A stretch of DNA of 64,000 nt. Origin: Rhynchopus sp. YZ270_cl-10 (lineage: Eukaryota > Euglenozoa > Diplonemea > Diplonemida > Diplonemidae). This document shows positions 30,515 through 41,513 of this stretch, piece by piece (the first letter of the stretch is position 1; every line of letters starts with the position of its first letter). Location: contig OZ037847.1 of the NCBI GenBank assembly GCA_964035575.1, forward strand, positions 1,262,001-1,326,000. Reading direction: 5' to 3'. Under the pieces are notes generated by a model. It was given only the letters and a program-made list of their open reading frames with translations. It made no database searches and was not told where the DNA came from. Both the position numbers and the translations under genes were made by a program.

Positions 30515-31161
30515 TTCTTCTTCTTTTTTTGAATGGGATATACCAAGAGCAGTGATATGGCTTATGATTAAAAGAAATCCCCTATTTTTTAAATTACTTC
30601 ATCCATTTTTTTTTTCTCTTCCAATATTTAGGATATTGAAAATCCTGATGGAGAGCAGGAATAAAAAGCAGAGTGTGAGAAAAGAGAGAGCCAAAGCAGC
30701 GGGAATGGGGGAGAAAGAAGATAAAGGGGATAGAAGAGCCGAAAAAAAGAGGGTGTGGATAGGACTGAAAGGCCTTCAACCTCCTGCCCCCTACCCCACC
30801 CTCTTTATTCTGAGATGCCTGCGCGAGAAGGGCCATCTTAAAAAAAAAATTTTTTTTTTCTTCTCCCCTTCCTGTTGCACACACTCACTCTCCTTCCCCC
30901 CCCTACCCTTGCAAAGTTCCTGCACACGCGCACACAACAACAACAAAAAAAAAAAACCTTCTCTCTCTCTCCCCTTCCACCCCAGCTACCCCTCTATGAA
31001 AACAAAAGAGATTCGTATTTTTTTCCCCTACCCTATCGTTCACTAAGAGTTAGGTTGAAGTGAATGGGAGTACCTGACAGCTCACAACTCTACAGCAGCA
31101 GATGGGCCGCCGGCTGAGCGGTTGGGTAACGTCCTCGTTTTCTTATGTCATTAGGTTTCCT

Positions 31162-31260
31162 TTTTACATCTACTGTTGTAGGCCGCAGGGTACTTGTGCT
31201 TTTATCCGGATGGCTGGCATCGTATGTGGGTCAGTCGGAGGTGCCTGCACCAATAACTAC
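31162..31260 (+). repeat. Dispersed repeat, class E
   Basis: ACATCTACTGTTGTAGGCCG, ATCCGGATGGCTGGCATCGT, GGGTCAGTCGGAGGTGCC. Nearly the same as 5584-5672 and directly followed by the (CT)n tract in which the retrotransposon array sits. Confidence 0.7.
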
Positions 31261-31269
31261 AGTTTTTTT

Positions 31270-31374
<105 letters not shown>

Positions 31375-31778
31375 ACACGCTTTAGCGGAGCAGCTTCGCT
31401 GCGTGTTGGGAGATCTTTGATAGAGACTACCGTCCTTTTGATTTGACATGGCACGCACACTGCTATTTGGCAGAATATTTATTTGATTTTCCTCAGGCTT
31501 TGTCCTGGTTGGCCGGGGTCCGTTTATGTTTCAGTCTCTACCCTCACCAAATCACCACACCATCTTCATCAGATTTTTTGTTGGAATTTGTTTTGGGTTG
31601 TTTCGGCTTCCACATTCGCCCCCCTCATCTTTTTGTTCCCCCACACACGATTCTTCGCTTCGCATCCATCTTCTCGTCCCCTTCCAAGCCACCTAGACGC
31701 CTCGGTAGTGTGCAGCCTGCTGGGACATATACACCACCTTCGACTCCGCCTTCTCCACCCAGTGCACCCCTCGACGCT

Positions 31779-33032
31779 ATGGCCACAGCACACATCACCG
31801 ATTGTGCTACGCTGTTGGCGGCGTTCGAGGCGCAGACGACGAGCCAGCACGACTGGTCGCCTCCGGATGCGGCCCTGCGTGCGCTGGGCGTGGAAGAGGG
31901 CTCCCCTGCGCTGGTGGGACGCAAGATCCAGTTCGCGGATCTGGCGCGGACGATGCGGGCCCTGGATAAGGAAGTCGCCCGCCACACCGGCGTCCAGGGG
32001 CCAGGGCAGGTGACGCGGTTGGCGATTGTGTCCGCCATCCTCGTCCTCCTCAAGGCGGAGGTGACGGAGGCGAACAGCGCGATGTTCTCAGAGGGCCAGC
32101 GCATGTCCCTCACGCGCCTGGTCGGCACCCTCACGGTGCTGTCCACGGTGCTGGGGGACCCCGAGACCCGGTCCCGCCTCAGCGGATCCCGCCCCCCCGC
32201 CACCACCGCCGAGACGCCGGTTTTGCCTCAACGTGAGGACAGCCCGGAGGCGTCCATCCCGCGCGAGCAGCAGCCGCAGCAGCCGCAGCAGACGCAGCCG
32301 GCGGCGGACAACGCGCGGATCGCGCAGCTGGAGGCTGCGATGATGGAGTTGGCGGCAGCGAAGCGGGAGGGGGACGCGCGGCACGAGCTCCTGTGCCAGC
32401 AGCTCAACGCGGTCAGGGACGGTGGTGCGCCTCCTCCGGCAGCTGCAGCGTCGGACTTCCTGGCGCAGTTACGGGCGGCGATCGGCACCGGGGCAGCGGC
32501 GCCTATGCAGGTGGAACAGCCGGTTATGGGGACGGACGTGGACGTGGTGGCACGCAACCCGAGACACTGGGTGGATTTTTGCGCCGACGCCGACCACTGC
32601 GCCGACGCTCTGGTGCAGGCCCTGAAGAGGCGCCTGCCTACCGAGGCCGGCGACGCGCAGGACGGGGCCCGCTTCGCCGTTGATGTGGTGGGTCTGTTGC
32701 TGCAGCAAGCTCCCTTGGAGGCGGTGCTGAGAAAGCTCGATGACAGTATCTCCTTCTGGCAGTTGAGGGCGAGTTGTGGGAGGTCGGGTGCGGTCGCCTT
32801 CCGCGACAAGGTCTGGACGGCGGATGTCGTGCCGAAGGACCGGCAGGCGGCGGTGGCGGCGGCGCACGCAGCAGGGCGTGGTGCGAAGTCCGGGCACGGG
32901 GGTGGCCGGGCCGGGCAGGCGTACGGGGGTGGCAACGGGGGGGGCCAGGCCGCGCAGCCGTACGCGCCGGGAAACGGTGGTGGCAGAGGCCGAGGCGGGG
33001 GAGGGCATTGGCGCGGTGGTCAACGCAAGTGA
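31779..33032 (+). CDS. gag-like ORF of retrotransposon copy A
   Basis: 417 residues from the ATG at 31779 (MATAHITDC). A long coiled-coil-prone Ala/Glu/Gln middle part and a Gly/Arg-rich tail (GGNGGG, RGRGGGG) suggest a nucleic-acid-binding structural protein. The assignment as gag-like rests on position and composition; no conserved domain is recognised. Confidence 0.6.
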   Translation: MATAHITDCATLLAAFEAQTTSQHDWSPPDAALRALGVEEGSPALVGRKIQFADLARTMRALDKEVARHTGVQGPGQVTRLAIVSAILVLLKAEVTEANSAMFSEGQRMSLTRLVGTLTVLSTVLGDPETRSRLSGSRPPATTAETPVLPQREDSPEASIPREQQPQQPQQTQPAADNARIAQLEAAMMELAAAKREGDARHELLCQQLNAVRDGGAPPPAAAASDFLAQLRAAIGTGAAAPMQVEQPVMGTDVDVVARNPRHWVDFCADADHCADALVQALKRRLPTEAGDAQDGARFAVDVVGLLLQQAPLEAVLRKLDDSISFWQLRASCGRSGAVAFRDKVWTADVVPKDRQAAVAAAHAAGRGAKSGHGGGRAGQAYGGGNGGGQAAQPYAPGNGGGRGRGGGGHWRGGQRK

Positions 33033-33170
33033 CGAGAGCAGGCGGCAGCGCGCGTTACGCTCTCCCTCCCACCACCCTCCCCCCCCTCTCCCCCCCCTCT
33101 TGTTTTTTCTTCCCCCCCCCCCCCACGGCCCTCCCCGCCAAAACACACATCCGCCGAGTTTTCTTCCGAA

Positions 33171-34166
33171 ATGCTGCTTCAGGCTTTGCGCAAGCCGAAG
33201 AAGGGTCTCGGGGTGGCGAGGAGGAAGGAGGTGGACGACTGCGTGTTCCGCCTCCGCGACGGCAAGCAGGCCGCGCGCGCTTTGGCCCATCTTGTCCCGT
33301 GGGACCAAGCGCACACTTTCGACGTGGGGCCCCGAGCAGCAGGCACCCGCGACTGGCTGCTCCGAGCGTTCCGGCAGTTCGCCGAAGGGGAGACCGAGAC
33401 CACGCCTCCCGACCAGACGTTGATTCGGTTCGTCTGGGGTCGCCTGCGCGGAGCGTCGTCCCTCTCCGTGGCCGACTACTGCGGGCGGCTGCTGAAGGCA
33501 CTGGCGGCCGAGGGGGAGACGGGATACCGCACGCGCCGGGTGCTGGCGGTGAAGCGCGCGCTGACGCGTTTCGGGACGTTGCTGAGGCCGAGTCAGGCGC
33601 CGCCGGTAGACGTGGACGCGGTGATGGACGTGGTCGAGGCTTTCGGTCGCGAGGGGGCCGAGCGCGAACGGGCGTTTGTGGCCTTGGTGTGGATGGCACG
33701 GGCGCGTATGGCGGACGCACGATACCTGCTGGTGCGCGACCTGGTGGAGGTGACAGACGAGGGCGCGACGGGGCTGGAAGTCGCCCTGAAGGAGAAGCAG
33801 CAGAAGAGCTGGACACCCGTGGTGTATTTGCCACCCGGGACGCTTACCCAATACGTGGTGGAATGGGCACGCGCGCGTCGCTTGGCGGAAGGACAGGACG
33901 CGCCGTTGTTTGCAGCGACCGAGACGCAGTACCAGCGCCTCATGCGTCGGGTGGTGGGGGCTCTGCCGGCAGGGTCCTGGGCGCACTCGCTTCGCAGGGG
34001 GTCAGCGCAGGCCCTGCAATCCTGGGGGATGAGCGTGGACGGACTGAGGGACGCGCTGCGCCACGCGTCATCCAGAACGACGGTGCGTTACCTCATGCGT
34101 ACGGCGCCCGAGGCTCGCAGGAAGGCACGCTCGACGCTGGACGTCCTGCAGGAGCGGCCGCTGTAG
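33171..34166 (+). CDS. Tyrosine recombinase of retrotransposon copy A
   Basis: 331 residues. The family's R..HxxR..H..Y pattern is visible (ARARMADAR, HSLRRGSAQ, LRHASSRTTVRYL). It is only distantly similar to the Crypton-like enzyme at 8743-9759. Confidence 0.8.
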   Translation: MLLQALRKPKKGLGVARRKEVDDCVFRLRDGKQAARALAHLVPWDQAHTFDVGPRAAGTRDWLLRAFRQFAEGETETTPPDQTLIRFVWGRLRGASSLSVADYCGRLLKALAAEGETGYRTRRVLAVKRALTRFGTLLRPSQAPPVDVDAVMDVVEAFGREGAERERAFVALVWMARARMADARYLLVRDLVEVTDEGATGLEVALKEKQQKSWTPVVYLPPGTLTQYVVEWARARRLAEGQDAPLFAATETQYQRLMRRVVGALPAGSWAHSLRRGSAQALQSWGMSVDGLRDALRHASSRTTVRYLMRTAPEARRKARSTLDVLQERPL

Positions 34167-34168
34167 GT

Positions 34169-35872
34169 TGGTTGTTCCGGGGGTTGGACGGGTACCCGTT
34201 GGGGGAGTATGTGCGTGACGAGGGGGATGACGTGGTGGAGGCGGATGTTGAGACGTCTGCGGCGCCTCCGCATGTGCTCTTGGATGATGTCGCTGGGGTC
34301 TGGGGTGGCCCATCTGGGGTGAAGCGGCAGGTGCTTGACTCATTCCCGGCGGGTCTGATTGATTTGGGGGCGCTCCGCCGACTGGTACCGGCGAAGGCCA
34401 GGTTGTTCGCAATGCTTGACGACATTGCGACTTTCCGTGCGCAGCTGACGGGGTCTGGGGTGTCGATGCCGGGCCCGCCCTCCAAGCTCCAGGACGGCAT
34501 GTTGGCGGCGTGCGTGGGTAGTGGGGTTTTGCGCACGGAGAAGCGAGCTTTCCCGTCGGTGTGTGGGCTGTCTGTGTTTCCGCTGGCGAAGACGAACGGC
34601 AAGATGCGTCTCATCGTTGACGCACGGCCGTTGAACACGGCGATGCACTCCCCGCCAAAGTTCAGCCTCCCTACACCATACGAGCTGTCGGAACTCATCC
34701 TACGCGGGGGCGCTACGCATGCAGTCGTGGCGGATTTCAAAGGGTTTTTCTGGCAATTCCCTTTGTCCGCGGAGGTGGGGCAGTTTTTTGGTGTGCGGCA
34801 GGGTGCGCGTCGCATGCAGCTTACCCGCATGGCGATGGGGTGGTCGTGGGCGGCGGTGATTGCGCAGGAGACGTCGCTGGGGCTTCTCGGGGATATGGCG
34901 GGTGTGTGTGCTGCTGCGTGGATAGACGACAACCTCATTTTGGGGAAGTCGGCGGGTGAGGCGTCTGCGCGGCTTCGGGGGTTCCTGCGCAGAGCGGACG
35001 AAGTTGGCGCTGAGGTGAACCGCGAGAAGTCGACGCTCACTCCGGTACAGGTGTGTACCTACGCAGGGATTGAGTGGGATTTGCGGGGGCGCAGAATGCG
35101 GCTGCCGGGGGAGTGGCGTCGGAAGGCCCGTGTCGTGATGGACGTATTGCTGTCGGCGTCGGGTCCCTCGCTGCGCGAAGTGTGGAAAGGTATCGGGGCC
35201 GTCATCTGGGCGACGTATGCGATGGGGGACCGGTTCTGCGGGGTGCCGGACATGTTGGCGTGGATTCGTGCGCGGGGCGCCGAGGTGTCTGCGGGCGCGA
35301 TTGACTGGGACGACCAGGTGCAGATCTCTGCGGGCATGCGGACGGACTTGCGTGTGTTTGTGGAGCGGCGATTGGTGCCGGATGTGTGGCGCGTCCCCAG
35401 GTGGAAGCTGTCGCCGGAGGAGGGGTGTGACACGGTGGTGTGGTCGGACGCGTGCCCCGAGGGGTGGGGGTTTATTGTGCGGACGCTTGCTGGCGGGCGC
35501 GCTTTCAGGAAGTGGGGCACGTGGTCCACGGTCGAGGATATTTTCATTTTGGAGTTACGGGCGATGGCCTGGGGCGTGCTGCATGCTGTACGTGGTGGCG
35601 CCCGCAGGATTTTGGTGGTGGGGGACAACGCCGCGGTGGTTGCTGTGCTGGAGAAGGGCCACTGTGCAGTCAGGTTAGGGAACACGGTCTTGGAGCGCCT
35701 GTTTCGGGTCACTGACGGGGCGGGTGCGGGCATGTTGTCGCGCTGGATCGCGACGGACCGTATGCCGGCGGACGAGCTGTCGCGCTGGGGTACCGCTGGG
35801 CAGGACTGGGCCGACCCCCCGTCGGACGGCGTGGTGGTCGACGGTGGCGGTTTTATGTGGTCGGACGAGTGA
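34169..35872 (+). CDS. Reverse transcriptase-RNase H region of retrotransposon copy A
   Basis: The open frame continues upstream over the YR ORF, so the start given is only the left limit of the region free of that overlap; overlapping ORFs are usual in this order. RT features include KMRLIVDARPLN, VVADFKGFFWQFPL and the active-site box WIDDN. RNase H follows, with WSDACPEGWG, ELRAMAWG and VVGDNAA. Confidence 0.8.
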   Translation, partial: WLFRGLDGYPLGEYVRDEGDDVVEADVETSAAPPHVLLDDVAGVWGGPSGVKRQVLDSFPAGLIDLGALRRLVPAKARLFAMLDDIATFRAQLTGSGVSMPGPPSKLQDGMLAACVGSGVLRTEKRAFPSVCGLSVFPLAKTNGKMRLIVDARPLNTAMHSPPKFSLPTPYELSELILRGGATHAVVADFKGFFWQFPLSAEVGQFFGVRQGARRMQLTRMAMGWSWAAVIAQETSLGLLGDMAGVCAAAWIDDNLILGKSAGEASARLRGFLRRADEVGAEVNREKSTLTPVQVCTYAGIEWDLRGRRMRLPGEWRRKARVVMDVLLSASGPSLREVWKGIGAVIWATYAMGDRFCGVPDMLAWIRARGAEVSAGAIDWDDQVQISAGMRTDLRVFVERRLVPDVWRVPRWKLSPEEGCDTVVWSDACPEGWGFIVRTLAGGRAFRKWGTWSTVEDIFILELRAMAWGVLHAVRGGARRILVVGDNAAVVAVLEKGHCAVRLGNTVLERLFRVTDGAGAGMLSRWIATDRMPADELSRWGTAGQDWADPPSDGVVVDGGGFMWSDE

Positions 35873-36662
35873 TGTCCTTAGATTATTCTTATTTTAGATT
35901 GCCTTCTGTTTTTTCTTCCAGCTTTTCATTAAAGCTGTTTCCCTGCCCTGTTTTTTGTCCGCTGTTTTTTTTGCAGTGGCTTTTGGTTTTATTTCTGGAT
36001 GCCTGCGCCCGCTGAGGCTTGGTGTCGTATCATTGGGTTTTTGTTCACTCCGCCTTTTTTCTGGGCCCTCGGGGGTCCTGTGTTTTTGTTTGTAGTTGGG
36101 ATGGATGCTCTCGTGGCCTACGGGTTTAAATATTCTACGTGACGGTGTCAGGAGGTTGTTTCGGCTTCCACATTCGCCCCCCTCATCGTAGCGCCTATTT
36201 CGAGATAAAAGTATCCCCCTTCCCTCCTCTCCGTTTTCATCATTGCTGTTCGCCCTTCGCGGGTCTTTTAGGTACTCTCTATCTATCTCAGATCTCCCTG
36301 AAACACGCTTTAGCGGAGCAGCTTCGCTGCGTGTTGGGAGATCTTTGATAGAGACTACCGTCCTTTTGATTTGACATGGCACGCACACTGCTATTTGGCA
36401 GAATATTTATTTGATTTTCCTCAGGCTTTGTCCTGGTTGGCCGGGGTCCGTTTATGTTTCAGTCTCTACCCTCACCAAATCACCACACCATCTTCATCAG
36501 ATTTTTTGTTGGAATTTGTTTTGGGTTGTTTCGGCTTCCACATTCGCCCCCCTCATCGTAGCGCCTATTTCGAGATAAAAGTATCCCCCTTCCCTCCTCT
36601 CCGTTTTCATCATTGCTGTTCGCCCTTCGCGGGTCTTTTAGGTACTCTCTATCTATCTCAGA

Positions 36663-36669
<7 letters not shown>

Positions 36670-36751
<82 letters not shown>
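36670..36751 (+). repeat. (CT)n microsatellite between copies A and B
   Basis: About 82 bases of CT between B2 of copy A and A1 of copy B. Confidence 0.9.
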
Positions 36752-36754
<3 letters not shown>

Positions 36755-38693
36755 ACACGCTTTAGCGGAGCAGCTTCGCTGCGTGTTGGGAGATCTTTGA
36801 TAGAGACTACCGTCCTTTTGATTTGACATAGCACGCACACTGCTATTTGGCAGAATATTTATTTGATTTTCCTCAGGCTTTGTCCTGGTTGGCCGGGGTC
36901 CGTTTATGTTTCAGTCTCTACCCTCACCAAATCACCACACCATCTTCATCAGATTTTTTGTTGGAATTTGTTTTGGGTTGTTTCGGCTTCCACATTCGCC
37001 CCCCTCATCTGGTTCCTGCGCAGAGCGGACGAAGTTGGCGCTGAGGTGAACCGCGAGAAGTCGACGCTCACTCCGGTACAGGTGTGTACCTACGCAGGGA
37101 TTGAGTGGGATTTGCGGGGGCGCAGAATGCGGCTGCCGGGGGAGTGGCGTCGGAAGGCCCGTGTCGTGATGGACGTATTGCTGTCGGCGTCGGGTCCCTC
37201 GCTGCGCGAAGTGTGGAAAGGTATCGGGGCCGTCATCTGGGCGACGTATGCGATGGGGGACCGGTTCTGCGGGGTGCCGGACATGTTGGCGTGGATTCGT
37301 GCGCGGGGCGCCGAGGTGTCTGCGGGCGCGATTGACTGGGACGACCAGGTGCAGATCTCTGCGGGCATGCGGACGGACTTGTGTGTGTTTGTGGAGCGGC
37401 GATTGGTGCCGGATGTGTGGCGCGTCCCCAGGTGGAAGCTGTCGCCGGAGGAGGGGTGTGACACGGTGGTGTGGTCGGACGCGTGCCCCGAGGGGTGGGG
37501 GTTTATTGTGCGGACGCTTGCTGGCGGGCGCGCTTTCAGGAAGTGGGGCACGTGGTCCACGGTCGAGGATATTTTCATTTTGGAGTTGCGGGCGATGGCC
37601 TGGGGCGTGCTGCATGCTGTACGTGGTGGCGCCCGCAGGATTTTGGTGGTGGGGGACAACGCCGCGGTGGTTGCTGTGCTGGAGCAGGGCCACTGTGCAG
37701 TCAGGTTAGGGAACACGGTCTTGGAGCGCCTGTTTCGGGTCACTGACGGGGCGGGTGCGGGCATGTTGTCGCGCTGGATCGCGACGGACCGTATGCCGGC
37801 GGACGAGCTGTCGCGATGGGGTACCGCTGGGCAGGACTGGGCCGACCCCCCGTCGGACGGCGTGGTGGTCGACGGTGGCGGTTTTATGTGGTCGGACGAG
37901 TGATGTCCTTAGATTATTCTTATTTTAGATTGCCTTCTGTTTTTTCTTCCAGCTTTTCATTAAAGCTGTTTCCCTGCCCTGTTTTTTGTCCGCTGTTTTT
38001 TTTGCAGTGGCTTTTGGTTTTATTTCTGGATGCCTGCGCCCGCTGAGGCTTGGTGTCGTATCATTGGTTTTTTGTTCACTCCGCCTTTTTTCTGGGCCCT
38101 CGGGGGTCCTGTGTTTTTGTTTGTAGTTGGGATGGATGCTCTCGTGGCCTACGGGTTTAAATATTCTACGTGACGGTGTCAGGAGGTTGTTTCGGCTTCC
38201 ACATTCGCCCCCCTCATCGTAGCGCCTATTTCGAGATAAAAGTATCCCCCTTCCCTCCTCTCCGTTTTCATCATTGCTGTTCGCCCTTCGCGGGTTTTTT
38301 AGGTACTCTCTATCTATCTCAGATCTCCCTGAAACACGCTTTAGCGGAGCAGCTTCGCTGCGTGTTGGGAGATCTTTGATAGAGACTACCGTCCTTTTGA
38401 TTTGACATGGCACGCACACTGCTATTTGGCAGAATATTTATTTGATTTTCCTCAGGCTTTGTCCTGGTTGGCCGGGGTCCGTTTATGTTTCAGTCTCTAC
38501 CCTCACCAAATCACCACACCATCTTCATCAGATTTTTTGTTGGAATTTGTTTTGGGTTGTTTCGGCTTCCACATTCGCCCCCCTCATCGTAGCGCCTATT
38601 TCGAGATAAAAGTATCCCCCTTCCCTCCTCTCCGTTTTCATCATTGCTGTTCGCCCTTCGCGGGTTTTTTAGGTACTCTCTATCTATCTCAGA

Positions 38694-38700
<7 letters not shown>
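36752..38700 (+). mobile_element. YR retrotransposon, copy B (broken, shortened)
   Basis: 1949 bp. It keeps A1, the C-terminal part of the RT/RNase H frame, B1, A2 and B2 but lacks the gag-like and YR genes, so it cannot be autonomous. It looks like a fossil with one large loss. Its coding remnant is closer to copy C than to copy A. Confidence 0.85.

Positions 38701-38742
<42 letters not shown>
38701..38742 (+). repeat. (CT)n microsatellite between copies B and C
   Basis: 42 bases of CT. Confidence 0.9.
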
Positions 38743-38745
<3 letters not shown>

Positions 38746-39137
38746 ACACGCTTTAGCGGAGCAGCTTCGCTGCGTGTTGGGAGATCTTTGATAGAGACTA
38801 CCGTCCTTTTGATTTGACATGGCACGCACACTGCTATTTGGCAGAATATTTATTTGATTTTCCTCAGGCTTTGTCCTGGTTGGCCGGGGTCCGTTTATGT
38901 TTCAGTCTCTACCCTCACCAAATCACCACACCATCTTCATCAGATTTTTTGTTGGAATTTGTTTTGGGTTGTTTCGGCTTCCACATTCGCCCCCCTCATC
39001 TTTTTGTTCCCCCACACACGATTCTTCGCTTCGCATCCATCTTCTCGTCCCCTACCAAGCCTCTCGGTAGTGTGCAGCCGCGGACATATACACCACCTTC
39101 GACTCCGCCTTCTCCACCCAGTGCACCCCTCGACGCT

Positions 39138-40391
39138 ATGGCCACAGCACACATCACCGATTGTGCTACGCTGTTGGCGGCGTTCGAGGCGCAGACGACG
39201 AGCCAGCACGACTGGTCGCCTCCGGATGCGGCCCTGCGTGCGCTGGGCGTGGAAGAGGGCTCCCCTGCGCTGGTGGGACGCAAGATCCAGTTCGCGGATC
39301 TGGCGCGGACGATGCGGGCCCTGGATAAGGAAGTCGCCCGCCACACCGGCGTCCAGGGGCCAGGGCAGGTGACGCGGTTGGCGATTGTGTCCGCCATCCT
39401 CGTCCTCCTCAAGGCGGAGGTGACGGAGGCGAACAGCGCGATGTTCTCAGAGGGCCAGCGCATGTCCCTCACGCGCCTGGTCGGCACCCTCACGGTGCTG
39501 TCCACGGTGCTGGGGGACCCCGAGACCCGGTCCCGCCTCAGCGGATCCCGCCCCCCCGCCACCACCGCCGAGACGCCGGTTTTGCCTCAACGTGAGGACA
39601 GCCCGGAGGCGTCCATCCCGCGCGAGCAGCAGCCGCAGCAGCCGCAGCAGACGCAGCCGGCGGCGGACAACGCGCGGATCGCGCAGCTGGAGGCTGCGAT
39701 GATGGAGTTGGCGGCAGCGAAGCGGGAGGGGGACGCGCGGCACGAGCTCCTGTGCCAGCAGCTCAACGCGGTCAGGGACGGTGGTGCGCCTCCTCCGGCA
39801 GCTGCAGCATCGGACTTCCTGGCGCAGTTACGGGCGGCGATCGGCACCGGGGCAGCGGCGCCTATGCAGGTGGAACAGCCGGTTATGGGGACGGACGTGG
39901 ACGTGGTGGCACGCAACCCGAGACACTGGGTGGATTTTTGCGCCGACGCCGACCACTGCGCCGACGCTCTGGTGCAGGCCCTGAAGAGGCGCCTGCCTAC
40001 CGAGGCCGGCGACGCGCAGGACGGGGCCCGCTTCGCCGTTGATGTGGTGGGTCTGTTGCTGCAGCAAGCTCCCTTGGAGGCGGTGCTGAGAAAGCTCGAT
40101 GACAGTATCTCCTTCTGGCAGTTGAGGGCGAGTTGTGGGAGGTCGGGTGCGGTCGCCTTCCGCGACAAGGTCTGGACGGCGGATGTCGTGCCGAAGGACC
40201 GGCAGGCGGCGGTGGCGGCGGCGCACGCAGCAGGGCGTGGTGCGAAGTCCGGGCACGGGGGTGGCCGGGCCGGGCAGGCGTACGGGGGTGGCAACGGGGG
40301 GGGCCAGGCCGCGCAGCCGTACGCGCCGGGAAACGGTGGTGGCAGAGGCCGAGGCGGGGGAGGGCATTGGCGCGGTGGTCAACGCAAGTGA
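39138..40391 (+). CDS. gag-like ORF of retrotransposon copy C
   Basis: 417 residues, matching that of copy A. Same Gly/Arg-rich tail. Confidence 0.6.
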   Translation: MATAHITDCATLLAAFEAQTTSQHDWSPPDAALRALGVEEGSPALVGRKIQFADLARTMRALDKEVARHTGVQGPGQVTRLAIVSAILVLLKAEVTEANSAMFSEGQRMSLTRLVGTLTVLSTVLGDPETRSRLSGSRPPATTAETPVLPQREDSPEASIPREQQPQQPQQTQPAADNARIAQLEAAMMELAAAKREGDARHELLCQQLNAVRDGGAPPPAAAASDFLAQLRAAIGTGAAAPMQVEQPVMGTDVDVVARNPRHWVDFCADADHCADALVQALKRRLPTEAGDAQDGARFAVDVVGLLLQQAPLEAVLRKLDDSISFWQLRASCGRSGAVAFRDKVWTADVVPKDRQAAVAAAHAAGRGAKSGHGGGRAGQAYGGGNGGGQAAQPYAPGNGGGRGRGGGGHWRGGQRK

Positions 40392-40515
40392 CGAGAGCAG
40401 GCGGCAGCGCGCGTTACGCTCTCCCTCCCACCACCCTCCCCCCCCTCTTGTTTTTTCTTCCCCCCCCCCACGGCCCTCCCCGCCAAAACACACATCCGCC
40501 GAGTTTTCTTCCGAA

Positions 40516-41511
40516 ATGCTGCTTCAGGCTTTGCGCAAGCCGAAGAAGGGTCTCGGGGTGGCGAGGAGGAAGGAGGTGGACGACTGCGTGTTCCGCCTCC
40601 GCGACGGCAAGCAGGCCGCGCGCGCTTTGGCCCATCTTGTCCCGTGGGACCAAGCGCACACTTTCGACGTGGGGCCCCGAGCAGCAGGCACCCGCGACTG
40701 GCTGCTCCGAGCGTTCCGGCAGTTCGCCGAAGGGGAGACCGAGACCACGCCTCCCGACCAGACGTTGATTCGGTTCGTCTGGGGTCGCCTGCGCGGAGCG
40801 TCGTCCCTCTCCGTGGCCGACTACTGCGGGCGGCTGCTGAAGGCACTGGCGGCCGAGGGGGAGACGGGATACCGCACGCGCCGGGTGCTGGCGGTGAAGC
40901 GCGCGCTGACGCGTTTCGGGACGTTGCTGAGGCCGAGTCAGGCGCCGCCGGTAGACGTGGACGCGGTGATGGACGTGGTCGAGGCTTTCGGTCGCGAGGG
41001 GGCCGAGCGCGAACGGGCGTTTGTGGCCTTGGTGTGGATGGCACGGGCGCGTATGGCGGACGCACGATACCTGCTGGTGCGCGACCTGGTGGAGGTGACA
41101 GACGAGGGCGCGACGGGGCTGGAAGTCGCCCTGAAGGAGAAGCAGCAGAAGAGCTGGACACCCGTGGTGTATTTGCCACCCGGGACGCTTACCCAATACG
41201 TGGTGGAATGGGCACGCGCGCGTCGCTTGGCGGAAGGACAGGACGCGCCGTTGTTTGCAGCGACCGAGACGCAGTACCAGCGCCTCATGCGTCGGGTGGT
41301 GGGGGCTCTGCCGGCAGGGTCCTGGGCGCACTCGCTTCGCAGGGGGTCAGCGCAGGCCCTGCAATCCTGGGGGATGAGCGTGGACGGACTGAGGGACGCG
41401 CTGCGCCACGCGTCATCCAGAACGACGGTGCGTTACCTCATGCGTACGGCGCCCGAGGCTCGCAGGAAGGCACGCTCGACGCTGGACGTCCTGCAGGAGC
41501 GGCCGCTGTAG
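40516..41511 (+). CDS. Tyrosine recombinase of retrotransposon copy C
   Basis: 331 residues, matching that of copy A, with the same catalytic pattern. Confidence 0.8.
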   Translation: MLLQALRKPKKGLGVARRKEVDDCVFRLRDGKQAARALAHLVPWDQAHTFDVGPRAAGTRDWLLRAFRQFAEGETETTPPDQTLIRFVWGRLRGASSLSVADYCGRLLKALAAEGETGYRTRRVLAVKRALTRFGTLLRPSQAPPVDVDAVMDVVEAFGREGAERERAFVALVWMARARMADARYLLVRDLVEVTDEGATGLEVALKEKQQKSWTPVVYLPPGTLTQYVVEWARARRLAEGQDAPLFAATETQYQRLMRRVVGALPAGSWAHSLRRGSAQALQSWGMSVDGLRDALRHASSRTTVRYLMRTAPEARRKARSTLDVLQERPL

Positions 41512-41513
41512 GT

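Noticed and set aside
31103-31180. Possible tRNA or tRNA-derived element (GGCTGAGCGGTTGGG resembles an A box)
   Set aside because: No B box and no cloverleaf could be drawn with what follows.
32469-33986. Long antisense open frames in the retrotransposons
   Set aside because: They are mirror frames of GC-rich coding DNA, recur identically in copies A and C, and have no recognisable domain.
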